Source: an uncultured Methanomethylovorans sp. (lineage in GTDB: Archaea > Halobacteriota > Methanosarcinia > Methanosarcinales > Methanosarcinaceae). From it: a DNA stretch of 64,000 bases. Below, in pieces: positions 17,123 through 27,152 of this stretch. The notes under the pieces were generated by a model. That model saw nothing but the letters and a program-made list of their open reading frames with translations. It searched no databases and was not told the DNA's origin. The stretch is taken from NCBI RefSeq assembly GCF_963678545.1, contig NZ_OY782870.1:992001-1056000 (forward strand), written 5' to 3'. The position numbers and the translations under genes are program-made. Numbering within the stretch: the first letter of the stretch is position 1; each line of letters starts with the position of its first letter.

Positions 17123-18256
17123 ATGAGGTACACTTATCAGGATTCCACAGACCTGCCCATACAACGTGATTTTATTCAGGATCTCACTGATCTCATTGAA
17201 ATAGCAGGGAAAGTCCTCCCCTTAGAAAATGATGCTATTGAGGCAAATGAACTTGAAAAGAATGCTATTTCTTCTCTCGATAACAGGATAATAAGTCTTG
17301 AAAAATTTGCTAATGATGTAAAGTTATATGTAAAATCCATCTCCCTTAACGCAGAAAATGTGGAGATACTCGATTGTCACAATGCCATCGTGGATGCATG
17401 TGATGAAAGTGTCAGTAATGGTCTTCGCAATCTCAAAAAAGATCTTGAGCAAAAAAAGAGAGATTATGAGTTCCATATCCATGATCTCGAACAAAAAATG
17501 TTCCCTTTGCTCAATTCTCTTTTTGAGCATGGGATCTATGGTGCTATAAAGGCATATTCTGTTCGTCTTGATAATGGTGTTATGAAAGGAGACCTCAAAG
17601 CCTCCATATCTGGTGTAGAATATGAAAGTGAACTTCTATATCGGAACGAACCACTGCTCATGCGTGAAGTGCATGGAAATATACAGCTTCCGATTTGGGT
17701 AAAGACGGGACTAATACATAAAGAGAATAAAGTAAAATTAGTTGATGTGAGTGAGTTCATAATTACTAACATAGACTACAATGGCATTTCCCATCTTGAA
17801 CTGATCTTTGAGAACAAGAAACAAGACCAGCAGTTCAAAATAATCTATGATTATGCGGATATTCAAATTCTCCATGGAAATAGTGATATCACTGCAGACA
17901 AAAACTTATCTCAGTCAATTGATATGGACAGGATAGAACCGTTGAGTGTTGAGTTTAAAAAATATCTGGAAATGTCCATCATGTCCCAGAAACTAAAGAA
18001 GATCATGCTCGATGGTAGAGATGCGCTAAGTAATAATGAAGTTTTTGATTGTCTCAAGATCATTATGGAGCAATATGGTGATATTGTCCGCGAGTGTATT
18101 GACAGAGGATTTGTTAAGAACGAGATCACCATAAAGATAGAACGTACTGATGGCACGAGAACAGAAAAGTACGTGACAAAAGAAGAACTCTTTAACAGGC
18201 TAGCAGAACTTGGAAGCGAAGGTCTTGAGCTGGCAAGTATACTAAACGTGGAATAA
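17123..18256 (+). CDS. Unrecognised soluble protein with N-terminal coiled coil
   Basis: 377 residues with no family I can name. Residues ~40-135 are heptad-like and highly charged (LEKNAISSLDNRIISLEKF, then LRNLKKDLEQKKRDYEFH), predicting a coiled coil. The middle (about 145-265) appears beta-rich. The last ~100 residues are helical and end TKEELFNRLAELGSEGLELA. No signal peptide, membrane helix, P-loop or Cys cluster. ATG at 17123 after a strong GGCGGAGG site, so expression is likely. Possibly structural or an adaptor; function unknown. Confidence 0.75.
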   Translation: MRYTYQDSTDLPIQRDFIQDLTDLIEIAGKVLPLENDAIEANELEKNAISSLDNRIISLEKFANDVKLYVKSISLNAENVEILDCHNAIVDACDESVSNGLRNLKKDLEQKKRDYEFHIHDLEQKMFPLLNSLFEHGIYGAIKAYSVRLDNGVMKGDLKASISGVEYESELLYRNEPLLMREVHGNIQLPIWVKTGLIHKENKVKLVDVSEFIITNIDYNGISHLELIFENKKQDQQFKIIYDYADIQILHGNSDITADKNLSQSIDMDRIEPLSVEFKKYLEMSIMSQKLKKIMLDGRDALSNNEVFDCLKIIMEQYGDIVRECIDRGFVKNEITIKIERTDGTRTEKYVTKEELFNRLAELGSEGLELASILNVE

Positions 18257-18334
18257 ATTTGATTCTATTTTCGGGCACGTTATTATATGAACGAAAATAT
18301 AATATAATTGTTGCTCTGATTTTACAGTGAAATT

Positions 18335-20344
18335 ATGGAAGACTCACTACTCACAGATATTAATATAATATTCGGGATGTCCATATTCATCCTACTGATC
18401 TTTTATAGATTAAGAATACCTCTTGTAGTAGGTTTTCTGCTCACTGGAATAATCGTAGGTCCACATGGTTTGGGAGCAGTTACTTCTCTAGAACAGGTAG
18501 AAACTGTATCTGATATTGGTGTAATTCTCCTAATGTTTACCATTGGTGCGGAACTGTCTTTAAGAGATTTATGGGAAATTAAACGTTCTGTACTGATAGG
18601 CGGCTCTTTGCAAGTAGTACTAACAATAATAGCAACATACTACTTAGCTATGAAGATGGGGATGAACGCCCCATCTGCACTGTTTATTGGCTTTCTCATA
18701 TCTCTTAGTAGCACTGCTATTGTACTCAAGCAACTTCAGGAAAGGTCTGAGATATATACACCACAGGGCAGTATCTCCCTTGCCATTCTTATCTTTCAGG
18801 ATATAGTAACTGTACCTATGATACTGTTGACACCTGTACTTGCTGGGTCAACTGATGGTTTTGGCAGCTCATTACCAATATTACTAATAAAAGCGATGTT
18901 AATAATTAGTATTGTAGTTGTCAGTGCAAGAACATTTGTACCATATCTTCTTTATCAAATAGCTAAGACGCGCAACCGTGAGTTATTCCTGTTAAGCATA
19001 GTGTTTATTGGGTTGACTGTTGCATGGATCACAGCATACATTGGTCTTTCTCTTGCTTTAGGTGCATTCCTTGCAGGGCTTATAATTTCAGAATCTGAGT
19101 ACAGTCATCAGGCTTTGGGTAATTTGATGCCATTCAAAGATATGTTCATGAGCTTTTTCTTTGTATCTATTGGAATGCTCCTTGACATTCATAATGTTTT
19201 TGTGAATTTTACATGGCTTATATATATGGCATTAGTGGTTCTTTTGTTAAAAGCAACGGTGTCTGGTGCGGTAACTTACTTACTTGGTTATCCTTTCAGA
19301 ACAGCTATACTTGTGGGCCTTGCTCTTGGACAAGTAGGAGAATTCTCTTTCGTGCTCTCAAAGACTGGCCTTGATCTTGGTCTTCTTGATAGCACTACAT
19401 ACCAAAGTTTTTTGGCAGTATCCATAATAACCATGGGTGCTACATCTATAGTAATTGAAATGTCTCCCCGAGTAGCTGATATGGCCCAAAAAGCGCCTCA
19501 TATTCCTGAAAGAATGAAACAGGGTCTATATGCAGCTAAACTTGCTCCTGGTAAGAAAGAAGAAGAACTAAGCGATCATGCGATTATAGTAGGCTTTGGA
19601 TTCAATGGAAAGACTATTTCTAAAGCTGCCCGTGCAAGTGGCATCCCTTATGTAATACTTGAAATGAATCCTGATACTGTCAAAAAGGAAAGGGCAATGG
19701 GTGAAAACATCTGTTTTGGTGATGCAACACAATATTCAATAATGCAACATGTATCGATAGCAAAGGCAAGAGTTATTGTTATTGGTATTTCAGATCCGCT
19801 GGCCACTCGTAAGATCATAGATCTTGCAAGGAAAATGAGTCCTAATGTATATATTATAGCAAGGACACGTTTCCTTAGCGAGATGGGTCCTCTATATCAG
19901 CTAGGGGCAGATGAAGTAGTAACTGAAGAATACGAGACTTCCATTGAGGTATTTGCAAGATTAATGGAAAGATATTTGGTACCACGGGACCAGATAGAGA
20001 AATTTATCGATGAAGTGAGGGCTGATGGTTATAAGATGCTGCGCAGCTATGCTGGTGAGGAAATAAATGCGGGGAAAATACAAACCTGCCTTCCCGGCAT
20101 GCAGATGCTATCACTGAAGGTAGAACGCGACTCCTATCTTGTCGGAAAGGCCATTGCTGAAACTGGGCTTCGAAAGGAATACGGAGTAACCTTACTTGCT
20201 ATCCAGCGTAAAGAAAATATTATATCAAATCCTGATTCAAATGCTGTGCTTGAGGTAAATGACTTGTGCATATTACTTGGGTCGGCAGAGGATACTTCAA
20301 AAGTAAGGCAGTTGTTTAAATCCAATTATCTATTGAAGCCTTAA
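18335..20344 (+). CDS. Kef-type cation:proton antiporter with RCK domain
   Basis: 669 residues, CPA2 family. About 12 membrane helices in residues 1-385, including the conserved FLLTGIIVGPHGLG and SLSSTAIVLKQL segments. A cytoplasmic RCK/TrkA-N domain follows, with a Rossmann GFGFNGKTISKAA motif and an acidic end to strand 2 (VILEMNPD), then a TrkA-C domain (about 580-665). Such proteins exchange K+ or Na+ for protons under nucleotide or ligand control. ATG at 18335. The next gene starts 12 bp after its stop. Confidence 0.9.
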   Translation: MEDSLLTDINIIFGMSIFILLIFYRLRIPLVVGFLLTGIIVGPHGLGAVTSLEQVETVSDIGVILLMFTIGAELSLRDLWEIKRSVLIGGSLQVVLTIIATYYLAMKMGMNAPSALFIGFLISLSSTAIVLKQLQERSEIYTPQGSISLAILIFQDIVTVPMILLTPVLAGSTDGFGSSLPILLIKAMLIISIVVVSARTFVPYLLYQIAKTRNRELFLLSIVFIGLTVAWITAYIGLSLALGAFLAGLIISESEYSHQALGNLMPFKDMFMSFFFVSIGMLLDIHNVFVNFTWLIYMALVVLLLKATVSGAVTYLLGYPFRTAILVGLALGQVGEFSFVLSKTGLDLGLLDSTTYQSFLAVSIITMGATSIVIEMSPRVADMAQKAPHIPERMKQGLYAAKLAPGKKEEELSDHAIIVGFGFNGKTISKAARASGIPYVILEMNPDTVKKERAMGENICFGDATQYSIMQHVSIAKARVIVIGISDPLATRKIIDLARKMSPNVYIIARTRFLSEMGPLYQLGADEVVTEEYETSIEVFARLMERYLVPRDQIEKFIDEVRADGYKMLRSYAGEEINAGKIQTCLPGMQMLSLKVERDSYLVGKAIAETGLRKEYGVTLLAIQRKENIISNPDSNAVLEVNDLCILLGSAEDTSKVRQLFKSNYLLKP

Positions 20345-20356
20345 AGGAGAAATTTC

Positions 20357-21649
20357 ATGGAACGTAGTGTACAGGAAATCTGTGACAAGGTCAATAAAGG
20401 AAAAGCAGTGGTCATGACCGCCCATGAGATATGTCAGCTTGTCAGGGAGGGAAAAGATGTAAAGCTGGAAGATGTGGATGTGGTAACTACAGCCACAAGG
20501 GCCATCATGAGTGGCACATATGCTGTAATGTCTTTTCCTATTGAATCTCCCAAGCAGTTCACACGTGCAAAAAAGATCTTTATGAATGGCGTCCCTGCTT
20601 TTGTTGGTCCATGCCCCAACGAGAGGCTTGGGATACTTGACTTGATGGTTTTTGGAACTTCTCATTCTAACCTTCGGCCTGATTACGGAGCAGGCCATCT
20701 TTTCAGGGAAATGGTACAACGCAAAGAAATCGAGGTTTCTGTGATCACAGATGAGAATGACACCTTTACGTCATGTATCACTCTGGATGAAATACCCTTT
20801 GCCCGTTTGTTCGGAACCAGGCACTGCTTCAAGAACTATTCTGCATTCGTTAATTGCTCTTCAAAAGCTGTGAGCACTATTTTCCACGCAACAGGTTTCA
20901 ATCCGGATCTTTCAGGGGCTACAATATCAGGTTGTGGGGAAATCAATCCTGTTAAGAACGATCCGCTGCTGGAAACCATTGGCATTGGCACCCGTTTCCT
21001 CATGAATGACAGCGAGGGTTTTGTCATAGGAAGCGGTACACGTAGCAGCGCAGCAAAACCAAACCTTACAGGATTTGCAGATATGCATGATATGGATCCT
21101 CAGCTCATGGGAGGATTTACCACTAGTTCTGGTCCGGAATGCATTGTTTCCTGGGCAATTCCCATACCAATAACAAGTCAGGCTGTACTTGATACAATCA
21201 AAACAACAGATTCTGGGATACCACTTCCTATAATGGATGTTGATTGCAGAAAGCCCATTGGGCAAGCAGATTACGGGAATGTGTGGCAGGACGTGGATCT
21301 GGCAGTTACGTTCAAGCCATCTGCATGTCGCCAGTGCCCAACATGCGAAGCTGAAGATAAATGTCCTATGGCTGCCATCTACTGGAATAACGGTAAACTT
21401 GTATTGGACAGGTCTCTTTGTTTTAACTGTGGTTTGTGTTCCACTCTATGCTCAACAGGTGTATTTACTGCCAGGCTTGGAAGCATCAAGGCAAATTTGA
21501 AGTGTTGCGATGCAGAAAGCTACAAGGAAGTACCCATTGTGCTGCGTCAGTCAGACCGCAAGAGAGCACTAAAGATGGCTGATGATCTTAAGAACAAGGT
21601 GAGTGATGGTTCTTTCAGGATGGGACAAATGACTGATAGGATAGAATAA
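20357..21649 (+). CDS. mmp16: Methanogenesis marker 16 metalloprotein (DUF39 plus ferredoxin)
   Basis: 430 residues. The DUF39/COG1900 domain, shared with the homocysteine-forming protein studied in Methanosarcina (MA1821), includes VDVVTTATRAIMSGTYAV and VGPCPNERLG. The C-terminus has two [4Fe-4S] motifs: CRQCPTCEAEDKCP and CFNCGLCSTLCSTG. The fused ferredoxin fits methanogenesis marker 16, which to my knowledge is found in all methanogens and has no settled function; a role in sulfur or homocysteine chemistry is inferred from the shared domain. ATG after AGGAG; close behind the antiporter gene. Confidence 0.8.
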   Translation: MERSVQEICDKVNKGKAVVMTAHEICQLVREGKDVKLEDVDVVTTATRAIMSGTYAVMSFPIESPKQFTRAKKIFMNGVPAFVGPCPNERLGILDLMVFGTSHSNLRPDYGAGHLFREMVQRKEIEVSVITDENDTFTSCITLDEIPFARLFGTRHCFKNYSAFVNCSSKAVSTIFHATGFNPDLSGATISGCGEINPVKNDPLLETIGIGTRFLMNDSEGFVIGSGTRSSAAKPNLTGFADMHDMDPQLMGGFTTSSGPECIVSWAIPIPITSQAVLDTIKTTDSGIPLPIMDVDCRKPIGQADYGNVWQDVDLAVTFKPSACRQCPTCEAEDKCPMAAIYWNNGKLVLDRSLCFNCGLCSTLCSTGVFTARLGSIKANLKCCDAESYKEVPIVLRQSDRKRALKMADDLKNKVSDGSFRMGQMTDRIE

Positions 21650-21708
21650 TAATTGTTTTATAATTTATTAGCAAATAAATAAAAGAGAAAGGTGTGAGCA
21701 CTCAACGC

Positions 21709-23133
21709 TCATAGGTTATCTTTTATCCACTGTGCTCCAGCTTCCAGTACCTTTTTGTTTATGTCGATAAGTTTCTGCTTACCAGCAAAATTCTCTGCCA
21801 AAGCTTCCACAAAAGATTCAGCTGGAAGTTTTGTAACGCCCAGTTCCTTCAATACGCCCAGCATAACTGTATTGGCAGCTTTTTCTGCTCCTGCATTGCG
21901 TGCTATTTCCATGGCAGGTACTGCAATTCCTCGGATGTTATCAGGAATTGCACATTCTCCAATTGTGGAATCATAGAGTATGACTCCTCCAGGTTTTACG
22001 TCCATGGCAAATTTTTCCAGGGATGGGCGGTTCATGGCGATCAGTATGTTTGACTCGTATACTATGGGTGAGCCTATGGCAGAACCTGATATCACCACAG
22101 AACAATTGGCTGTACCTCCTCTCTGCTCCGGACCGTAGGATGGGTACCAGGAAACATGCCGCTGGGCTCGACAGGCTGCTTTTGCAAGTATCAGGCCAAG
22201 GCTCAGTACGCCTTGTCCCCCGAAACCGGCAGCCTTTACCAGTACCTGGCCGAAAGCAGGATCTTCCACTGCATCAGGAGATGCTTCAGTCTCAAGGTTG
22301 AATGCTTTGTCGATGGCTTCTTTAGTGAAATCACTTACATTGCGGCATAGTGGTTCGGCTTCTTCGGCCATGTCCCTGAAATTACCCAGAGGGAATTCCT
22401 TTTCCATCTGCTCATTTACGAACCGCGTACTCGATTCTGCATCCTGCTTAAGGTTTGTGGGGCAGGTAGAGAGCACTTCCACAAAGGCATAGCCTTTTCC
22501 ATCCCGCTGAATTTCCAAAGCTTTCCTGACAGCTTTACGAGCCTTACGAATATGTGTTATATCCGATACCGACACTCTCTCTATGAACACGGGTGCCTGG
22601 AGGCTGCTCAGCAGCTCACACATGTGCAGAGGATATCCCGCATATCTGGGATCACGTCCTGTGGGACATGTAACCGTTTTCTCACCAATGAGGGTAGTTG
22701 GTGCCATCTGGCCCCCAGTCATGCCATACACAGTGTTGTTCACGAAGAAAACAGCTATCTTCTCTCCGCGGTTGGCTGCCTGGATAGTCTCATTAAGACC
22801 AATAGATGCAAGATCACCATCTCCCTGATAGGAAATAACAACCGCATGATCAAGAGCTCTGGAAACACCAGTGCCCACTGCAGGAGCACGGCCATGGGCA
22901 ACCTGTAAGTTACCGCAATCAAAATAATAATAAGCAAACACTGCACAGCCCACAGGACTTATCATCACTGTACGGTCCTGGATACCCAGGTCACCCATTG
23001 CCTCACCTATGAGTTTGTGCAGGATACCATGGCCGCATCCGGGGCAGTAATGAGTGGCAGTAGGAGCAGCTCCTCCTTTGCGTGGGAACTCGGCATAAAG
23101 GCCTGCTGGCCTGCCTATAACCTTCTCTTTCAT
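21709..23133 (-). CDS. vorA: 2-oxoacid:ferredoxin oxidoreductase, fused beta and gamma subunits (Vor-like)
   Basis: 474 residues. The first ~300 are the thiamine-diphosphate beta subunit ([12 protein letters not shown], then [12 protein letters not shown] and [11 protein letters not shown]). The last ~170 are the gamma subunit ([36 protein letters not shown]). These are separate genes in many archaea; here they form one chain. Gene order and size fit 2-oxoisovalerate (Vor), although 2-oxoglutarate (Kor) cannot be excluded. The enzyme makes or consumes branched acyl-CoA with reduced ferredoxin. Its ATG overlaps the stop of the alpha gene. Confidence 0.85.
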   Translation of the reverse strand: MKEKVIGRPAGLYAEFPRKGGAAPTATHYCPGCGHGILHKLIGEAMGDLGIQDRTVMISPVGCAVFAYYYFDCGNLQVAHGRAPAVGTGVSRALDHAVVISYQGDGDLASIGLNETIQAANRGEKIAVFFVNNTVYGMTGGQMAPTTLIGEKTVTCPTGRDPRYAGYPLHMCELLSSLQAPVFIERVSVSDITHIRKARKAVRKALEIQRDGKGYAFVEVLSTCPTNLKQDAESSTRFVNEQMEKEFPLGNFRDMAEEAEPLCRNVSDFTKEAIDKAFNLETEASPDAVEDPAFGQVLVKAAGFGGQGVLSLGLILAKAACRAQRHVSWYPSYGPEQRGGTANCSVVISGSAIGSPIVYESNILIAMNRPSLEKFAMDVKPGGVILYDSTIGECAIPDNIRGIAVPAMEIARNAGAEKAANTVMLGVLKELGVTKLPAESFVEALAENFAGKQKLIDINKKVLEAGAQWIKDNL

Positions 23134-24194
23134 ATTGAGCCTCCTGTTGCAACTTCTTCTATCTTTTGCATTACCTGATCAAATGTGACGAGGTTTCCTC
23201 CAAGCCTGTTCACAAGCTCAACAGGCCGTATGAATTTTGTTGCAAGCAGCACATCATCTCTCATCTGTCCATTGCTCATTTCCACGCAAATGAATGTGCA
23301 ATCTCTTGTCTGTGCCAGTGCAAGCAGTTCTTTTTCAGGGAAGGGGAATAGGGTTATAGGCCTGAAAAGACCAACCTTTATGCCTTTTTTCCTTGCCTGT
23401 TCCACAGCAGATCGGCAAATGCGGCTGCTTATACCGTATGAAACCAGGATGATGTCTGCATCTTCCATCATGTATTCTTCATAGTCCACTTCCTGCTGTT
23501 TTATTAGCTCATACTTTTCCTGCAGCTTGTTGTTGAATCCTTCAAGCTGCTCAAAATCTAGGAAGATAGAAGTTACCAGGTTCCGTCTAGTCTGTGCGGT
23601 GGCGCCCACAGCCCATGAAGTGTCTATCTGTGGCTGTATAGCGCTTGTGGGGAACTTTAGAGGTTCCACCATCTGACCCAGCACACCGTCCGCCAGGACA
23701 ACTGCAGGGTTACGGTATTTAAATGAAAGGTCAAAAGCCTTGATCGTAAGATCACACATCTCCTGCACGGAATTCGGAGCGAGAACTATGTTTTTGTAGT
23801 TGCCATGTCCTCCACCCTTAACTATCTGATTATAATCAGCCTGCTCTGGACCGATGTTACCAAGACCAGGTCCTGCTCTCATTACATCTACTATCACACA
23901 GGGCAGTTCTGCTCCTGCAAGGTATGAGATTCCCTCTTGCTTCAGGCTGATTCCAGGCCCGGATGAGGCTGTCATTACCCTGTGACCGGTAGATGCTCCA
24001 CCATACACCATATTTATGGCTGCTTCTTCTGATTCTGCCTGCACGAACTTCCTGCCCAGCATTGGGAAATAGGAGGATGCTTCATGCAATATCTCACTGG
24101 CAGGGGTAATAGGGTAGCCAAAGTAGCAGTCACAGCCTGCATACAATGCCCCGATAACAACTGCAGTGTTACCTTTTATTAATTGTGTTACCAT
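23130..24194 (-). CDS. vorB: 2-oxoacid:ferredoxin oxidoreductase alpha subunit (Vor-like)
   Basis: 354 residues. Pyrimidine-binding and core domain of the alpha type: [20 protein letters not shown], the PITPASEI substrate loop, and [16 protein letters not shown]. It pairs with the fused beta/gamma chain (4-bp overlap) and the ferredoxin-like delta subunit (18 bp upstream) to form a complete enzyme. The acyl-CoA synthetase and regulator upstream suggest a branched-chain substrate. Confidence 0.88.
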   Translation of the reverse strand: MVTQLIKGNTAVVIGALYAGCDCYFGYPITPASEILHEASSYFPMLGRKFVQAESEEAAINMVYGGASTGHRVMTASSGPGISLKQEGISYLAGAELPCVIVDVMRAGPGLGNIGPEQADYNQIVKGGGHGNYKNIVLAPNSVQEMCDLTIKAFDLSFKYRNPAVVLADGVLGQMVEPLKFPTSAIQPQIDTSWAVGATAQTRRNLVTSIFLDFEQLEGFNNKLQEKYELIKQQEVDYEEYMMEDADIILVSYGISSRICRSAVEQARKKGIKVGLFRPITLFPFPEKELLALAQTRDCTFICVEMSNGQMRDDVLLATKFIRPVELVNRLGGNLVTFDQVMQKIEEVATGGSI

Positions 24195-24212
24195 GATGAC
24201 CTCTCCTCTAAG

Positions 24213-24452
24213 TCATTCCTTGAGAGGAATATGTATCTCTATTGCCAGAGGCTCTGGACATGTGTAGTAGCAGTTAGCACATCCTATACATCCCGAACCC
24301 ACATATTCCACGTAGTGGTATCCTCTTTCATTGAGACATTCGCTCATCCGAAGCACATCTTTTGGACAGGCCATTATGCAGCGTCCACATGCTTTGCACT
24401 CCAACATATTAATTACCGGGTAAGGGTCTTTTTTTTCCACTAAATCCGACAT
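24213..24452 (-). CDS. vorD: Ferredoxin-type delta subunit of the Vor-like enzyme
   Basis: 79 residues with two [4Fe-4S] motifs, [12 protein letters not shown] and [12 protein letters not shown], carrying electrons between the TPP site and soluble ferredoxin. First gene of the three-gene operon. Its transcript probably begins about 110 nt upstream and includes a T-tailed hairpin at 24513-24543. Confidence 0.88.
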   Translation of the reverse strand: MSDLVEKKDPYPVINMLECKACGRCIMACPKDVLRMSECLNERGYHYVEYVGSGCIGCANCYYTCPEPLAIEIHIPLKE

Positions 24453-24512
24453 TATTTCAAGCCTCTAACACTCAGATGCATTGATCAACAAATCCCAGAA
24501 ACCAGCTCATCC

Positions 24513-24543
24513 AAAAAATAATGGCCGTGCTGATGCGGCCATT
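24513..24543 (-). terminator. T-tailed hairpin between acyl-CoA synthetase gene and vorD
   Basis: AATGGCCG (24520-24527) and CGGCCATT (24536-24543) form a perfect 8-bp GC-rich stem. On the minus strand it is followed by ATTTTTT. It either ends the synthetase transcript or, since a TATA-like box lies upstream of it, sits in the vorD leader as an attenuator. Confidence 0.65.
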
Positions 24544-24587
24544 TATGTTTGCCGCTTTCTACATTTTTGGCATTTGCTACTATACAT

Positions 24588-24597
24588 ATATTATAAA
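24588..24597 (-). promoter_or_regulatory. TATA-like box, probable vorDBA promoter
   Basis: On the minus strand the sequence reads TTTATAATAT, just after the synthetase stop codon. A start site 22-27 nt downstream (near 24565) would give a leader of about 110 nt before vorD that contains the 24513-24543 hairpin. Confidence 0.45.
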
Positions 24598-24619
24598 TAG
24601 TTCACCACAGAAGAAACAT

Positions 24620-26290
24620 TCATTCTTCTTTGTCCTTGTCACGTATCTCAACGCGCCTAATCTTACCGCTGATGGTCTTTGGTAATTCAGACACGAACTC
24701 TACTATGCGTGGATATTTGTATGGAGCAGTGACCTTCTTCACATGTTCCTGCAATTCCTTTTTTAGTTCTTCACTGGCCGTGTAGTTCTTTGTAAGCACT
24801 ATGGTAGCCTTGATCACTTGACCACGTATGGGGTCCGGAGCTCCGGTAATGGCGCACTCGAGCACTGCGAGATGTTCTATCAGTGCACTTTCCACTTCGA
24901 AAGGACCAACCCTGTATCCAGATGTCTTGATAATATCATCTGCTCTACCTACAAACCATAGATATCCATCCTCATCCTTCCAAGCCATGTCTCCAGTGTG
25001 ATAGTGGCCATCGTGCCACACATCTTCAGTTCTTTCAGGCTCTGAACGATAACCTGCAAAGATCCCAGGGGGTTTGCTAAAGCTAGTATCAATACAAATT
25101 TCTCCTTCTTCACCCACTTCACAGGTATTGCCTTCAGCATTCAATAGCTCGATGTCATACATAGGAGAAGGCTTGCCCATTGAACCGGGTTTAGGTTCCA
25201 TCCAAGGATATGTCGCTACGCTCACTATGGTTTCTGTCTGCCCAAAACCCTCCATGAGTTTCAAACCGGTAAGTTCAAAGAATTGCTCATAAACTTCAGG
25301 ATTTAAGGGTTCACCGGCAACAACACAATATTTTAGGTTGCTGAAATCATATTTACTCAGATCTTCTCTAATGAGGAAACGATATATGGTGGGAGGAGCA
25401 CAGAAAGTTGTTACATTGTATTTCGCACTTTTCTCCAACATTTTATCAGCAGAAAACCGTTCATAATCATATACAAAGACAGAACTACCTGCTATCCATT
25501 GTCCGTATATCTTTCCCCATATGCATTTAGCCCAACCGGAGTCTGCAACTGTATAGTGTAGTCCTCCATCTGTTACGTTCTGCCAGTACTTAGCAGTTAT
25601 AATGTGTGCCAGAGGATATGCAAAATCATGTTGTACCATCTTGGGGAAGCCAGTGGTGCCTGATGAGAAATAAACTATCGAAATATCGCTGTTAGTTGTC
25701 GCCTCCTCCCTCGTTGGCCGCTGGAATTTATCGGAGGCTACCTGGAGTTCATCATCAAAGTTAATCCAGCCTTCACGATCTGCACCCAAAATTATTCTCG
25801 TTTTCAGGATGGAATTACATTCCTTATATGCAGTATCAACTTCATCAAGCACATATTCATCCAAAGCACATACTACTGCCTTTATATCTGCACATTCCAC
25901 ACGGTATACAATATCCTTTTTAGTGAGCATGTGAGTGGCAGGCACGGCAACAGCTCCTATTCTATGCAGAGCTAGCAGACAGAACCAGAACTCGTACCTG
26001 CTTTTCAGTATAAGCATTACATTATCGCCTTTCTTTATACCACACTTAGCGAAGAGGTTTGCCGTTTTATTGCTGTAGTACTGCAAGTCCTTGAAATTGA
26101 AGACTGCCTCATTGTCATTGTCATCGCACCAGACCAAAGCTTGTTTTTCTGGCTGCTGGGCTGCATATATATCTACAACATCGTAAGCGAAATTGAAATT
26201 ATCAGGCGTGTTAATAGTAAAGTTTTCCTTGAAATCTTCATAAGACTTAAAGTCCACAACGGGAACGAAACGATCTAGCAAAGAAGTCAT
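24620..26290 (-). CDS. AMP-forming acyl-CoA synthetase, medium/branched-chain type
   Basis: 556 residues, ANL superfamily. Motifs: [10 protein letters not shown] (ATP loop), [26 protein letters not shown] (hinge Asp), and the catalytic lysine in [10 protein letters not shown]. It joins a carboxylic acid to CoA with ATP cleavage to AMP and pyrophosphate. It resembles the Methanosarcina acetivorans enzyme (MacS) that prefers 2-methylbutyrate, and not the longer acetyl-CoA synthetases (~650 residues). It follows its cupin regulator by 15 bp and precedes the Vor operon, which would carboxylate its product. Confidence 0.85.
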   Translation of the reverse strand: MTSLLDRFVPVVDFKSYEDFKENFTINTPDNFNFAYDVVDIYAAQQPEKQALVWCDDNDNEAVFNFKDLQYYSNKTANLFAKCGIKKGDNVMLILKSRYEFWFCLLALHRIGAVAVPATHMLTKKDIVYRVECADIKAVVCALDEYVLDEVDTAYKECNSILKTRIILGADREGWINFDDELQVASDKFQRPTREEATTNSDISIVYFSSGTTGFPKMVQHDFAYPLAHIITAKYWQNVTDGGLHYTVADSGWAKCIWGKIYGQWIAGSSVFVYDYERFSADKMLEKSAKYNVTTFCAPPTIYRFLIREDLSKYDFSNLKYCVVAGEPLNPEVYEQFFELTGLKLMEGFGQTETIVSVATYPWMEPKPGSMGKPSPMYDIELLNAEGNTCEVGEEGEICIDTSFSKPPGIFAGYRSEPERTEDVWHDGHYHTGDMAWKDEDGYLWFVGRADDIIKTSGYRVGPFEVESALIEHLAVLECAITGAPDPIRGQVIKATIVLTKNYTASEELKKELQEHVKKVTAPYKYPRIVEFVSELPKTISGKIRRVEIRDKDKEE

Positions 26291-26305
26291 GTTTTATCCT
26301 CTTAC

Positions 26306-26860
26306 TTACATTATAATTGCAAGGAACTTTGCGCTTTTTCCACCAACAGCAGCCATACCATGCGGATAATTGGAATCGAAGAATATGGAATCGCCTTCTT
26401 CAAGTACAATTTCATTGTTATGAATAACAACTTTCAATGTGCCTTCAAGCACAAAATCAAATTCCTGTCCGGGATGGGAGTTTGTAGATATTTCAGTTCC
26501 TTCAGGTTTAGGCTCCACTTTGACAACAAAAGGCTCAGCTTTCTTGTGCACGAAATTAGTGGCAAGGCTTTGGTACTTATACTCTTTTCTTCTTTCCACA
26601 CCTACGCCTTTATCCTTTCGGGTTACGGTAAATACATGCATCTTTGGATTTTCACCTTTCAGCAGCACAGACATATCAACTTTAAGTTCGTTGGATATTC
26701 CATAAAGGATACTGGCTGGAATATCTTTTTCACCTGCTTCATAGCTTTCATAGGTCTCAGTATCTATGTTCAACAGACGAGCTATTTCTTCTGCAGAGAT
26801 GTCGGATATCTCACGCAGCTCTTTAACACGAATTGCGATTTCTCTTATTTTTTCCTGCAT
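26306..26860 (-). CDS. XRE-type regulator with C-terminal cupin sensor
   Basis: 184 residues. An XRE helix-turn-helix occupies residues 5-60 ([21 protein letters not shown]), with a cupin domain at about 110-184 ([26 protein letters not shown]). Proteins of this layout bind a small molecule in the cupin barrel and control the neighbouring operon. It is the first gene before the acyl-CoA synthetase, so the likely targets are that gene and perhaps vorDBA. A repressor or activator role cannot be told. Confidence 0.85.
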   Translation of the reverse strand: MQEKIREIAIRVKELREISDISAEEIARLLNIDTETYESYEAGEKDIPASILYGISNELKVDMSVLLKGENPKMHVFTVTRKDKGVGVERRKEYKYQSLATNFVHKKAEPFVVKVEPKPEGTEISTNSHPGQEFDFVLEGTLKVVIHNNEIVLEEGDSIFFDSNYPHGMAAVGGKSAKFLAIIM

Positions 26861-27088
26861 ATTCAGCCTTCCTTTTCTATTTCCCCTTAAAATAGCAGTG
26901 TTATCTCAAGCCTGGTATATTCACTTGATCTTTATGGAGATAGATGCTTCACTGCATAATCGGATGCAATTAATCATGTTAGTTCAATTCAGTTCAGTTA
27001 AAATCTCCTATTATTTTAACATATTCATTCTATTCATAATTCCAGCGTCAATGTATTCCTTTACGGAGTTTTAAAATCTATCTTTGGC

Positions 27089-27111
27089 TGTGATACATCA
27101 CAAATATATAT
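27089..27111 (+). promoter_or_regulatory. Palindromic operator candidate abutting a TATA box
   Basis: TGTGAT-AC-ATCACA at 27089-27102 is an inverted repeat with perfect 6-bp arms. AAATATATA at 27103-27111 follows directly and is well placed as the TATA box for the gene starting at 27153. A bound dimer would occupy the BRE/TFB site. The divergent cupin/XRE regulator is one candidate binder. Confidence 0.5.
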
Positions 27112-27152
27112 GTTCTTAGACATAATGTGCAACAGTTTCGGAAAGGGTGAAC

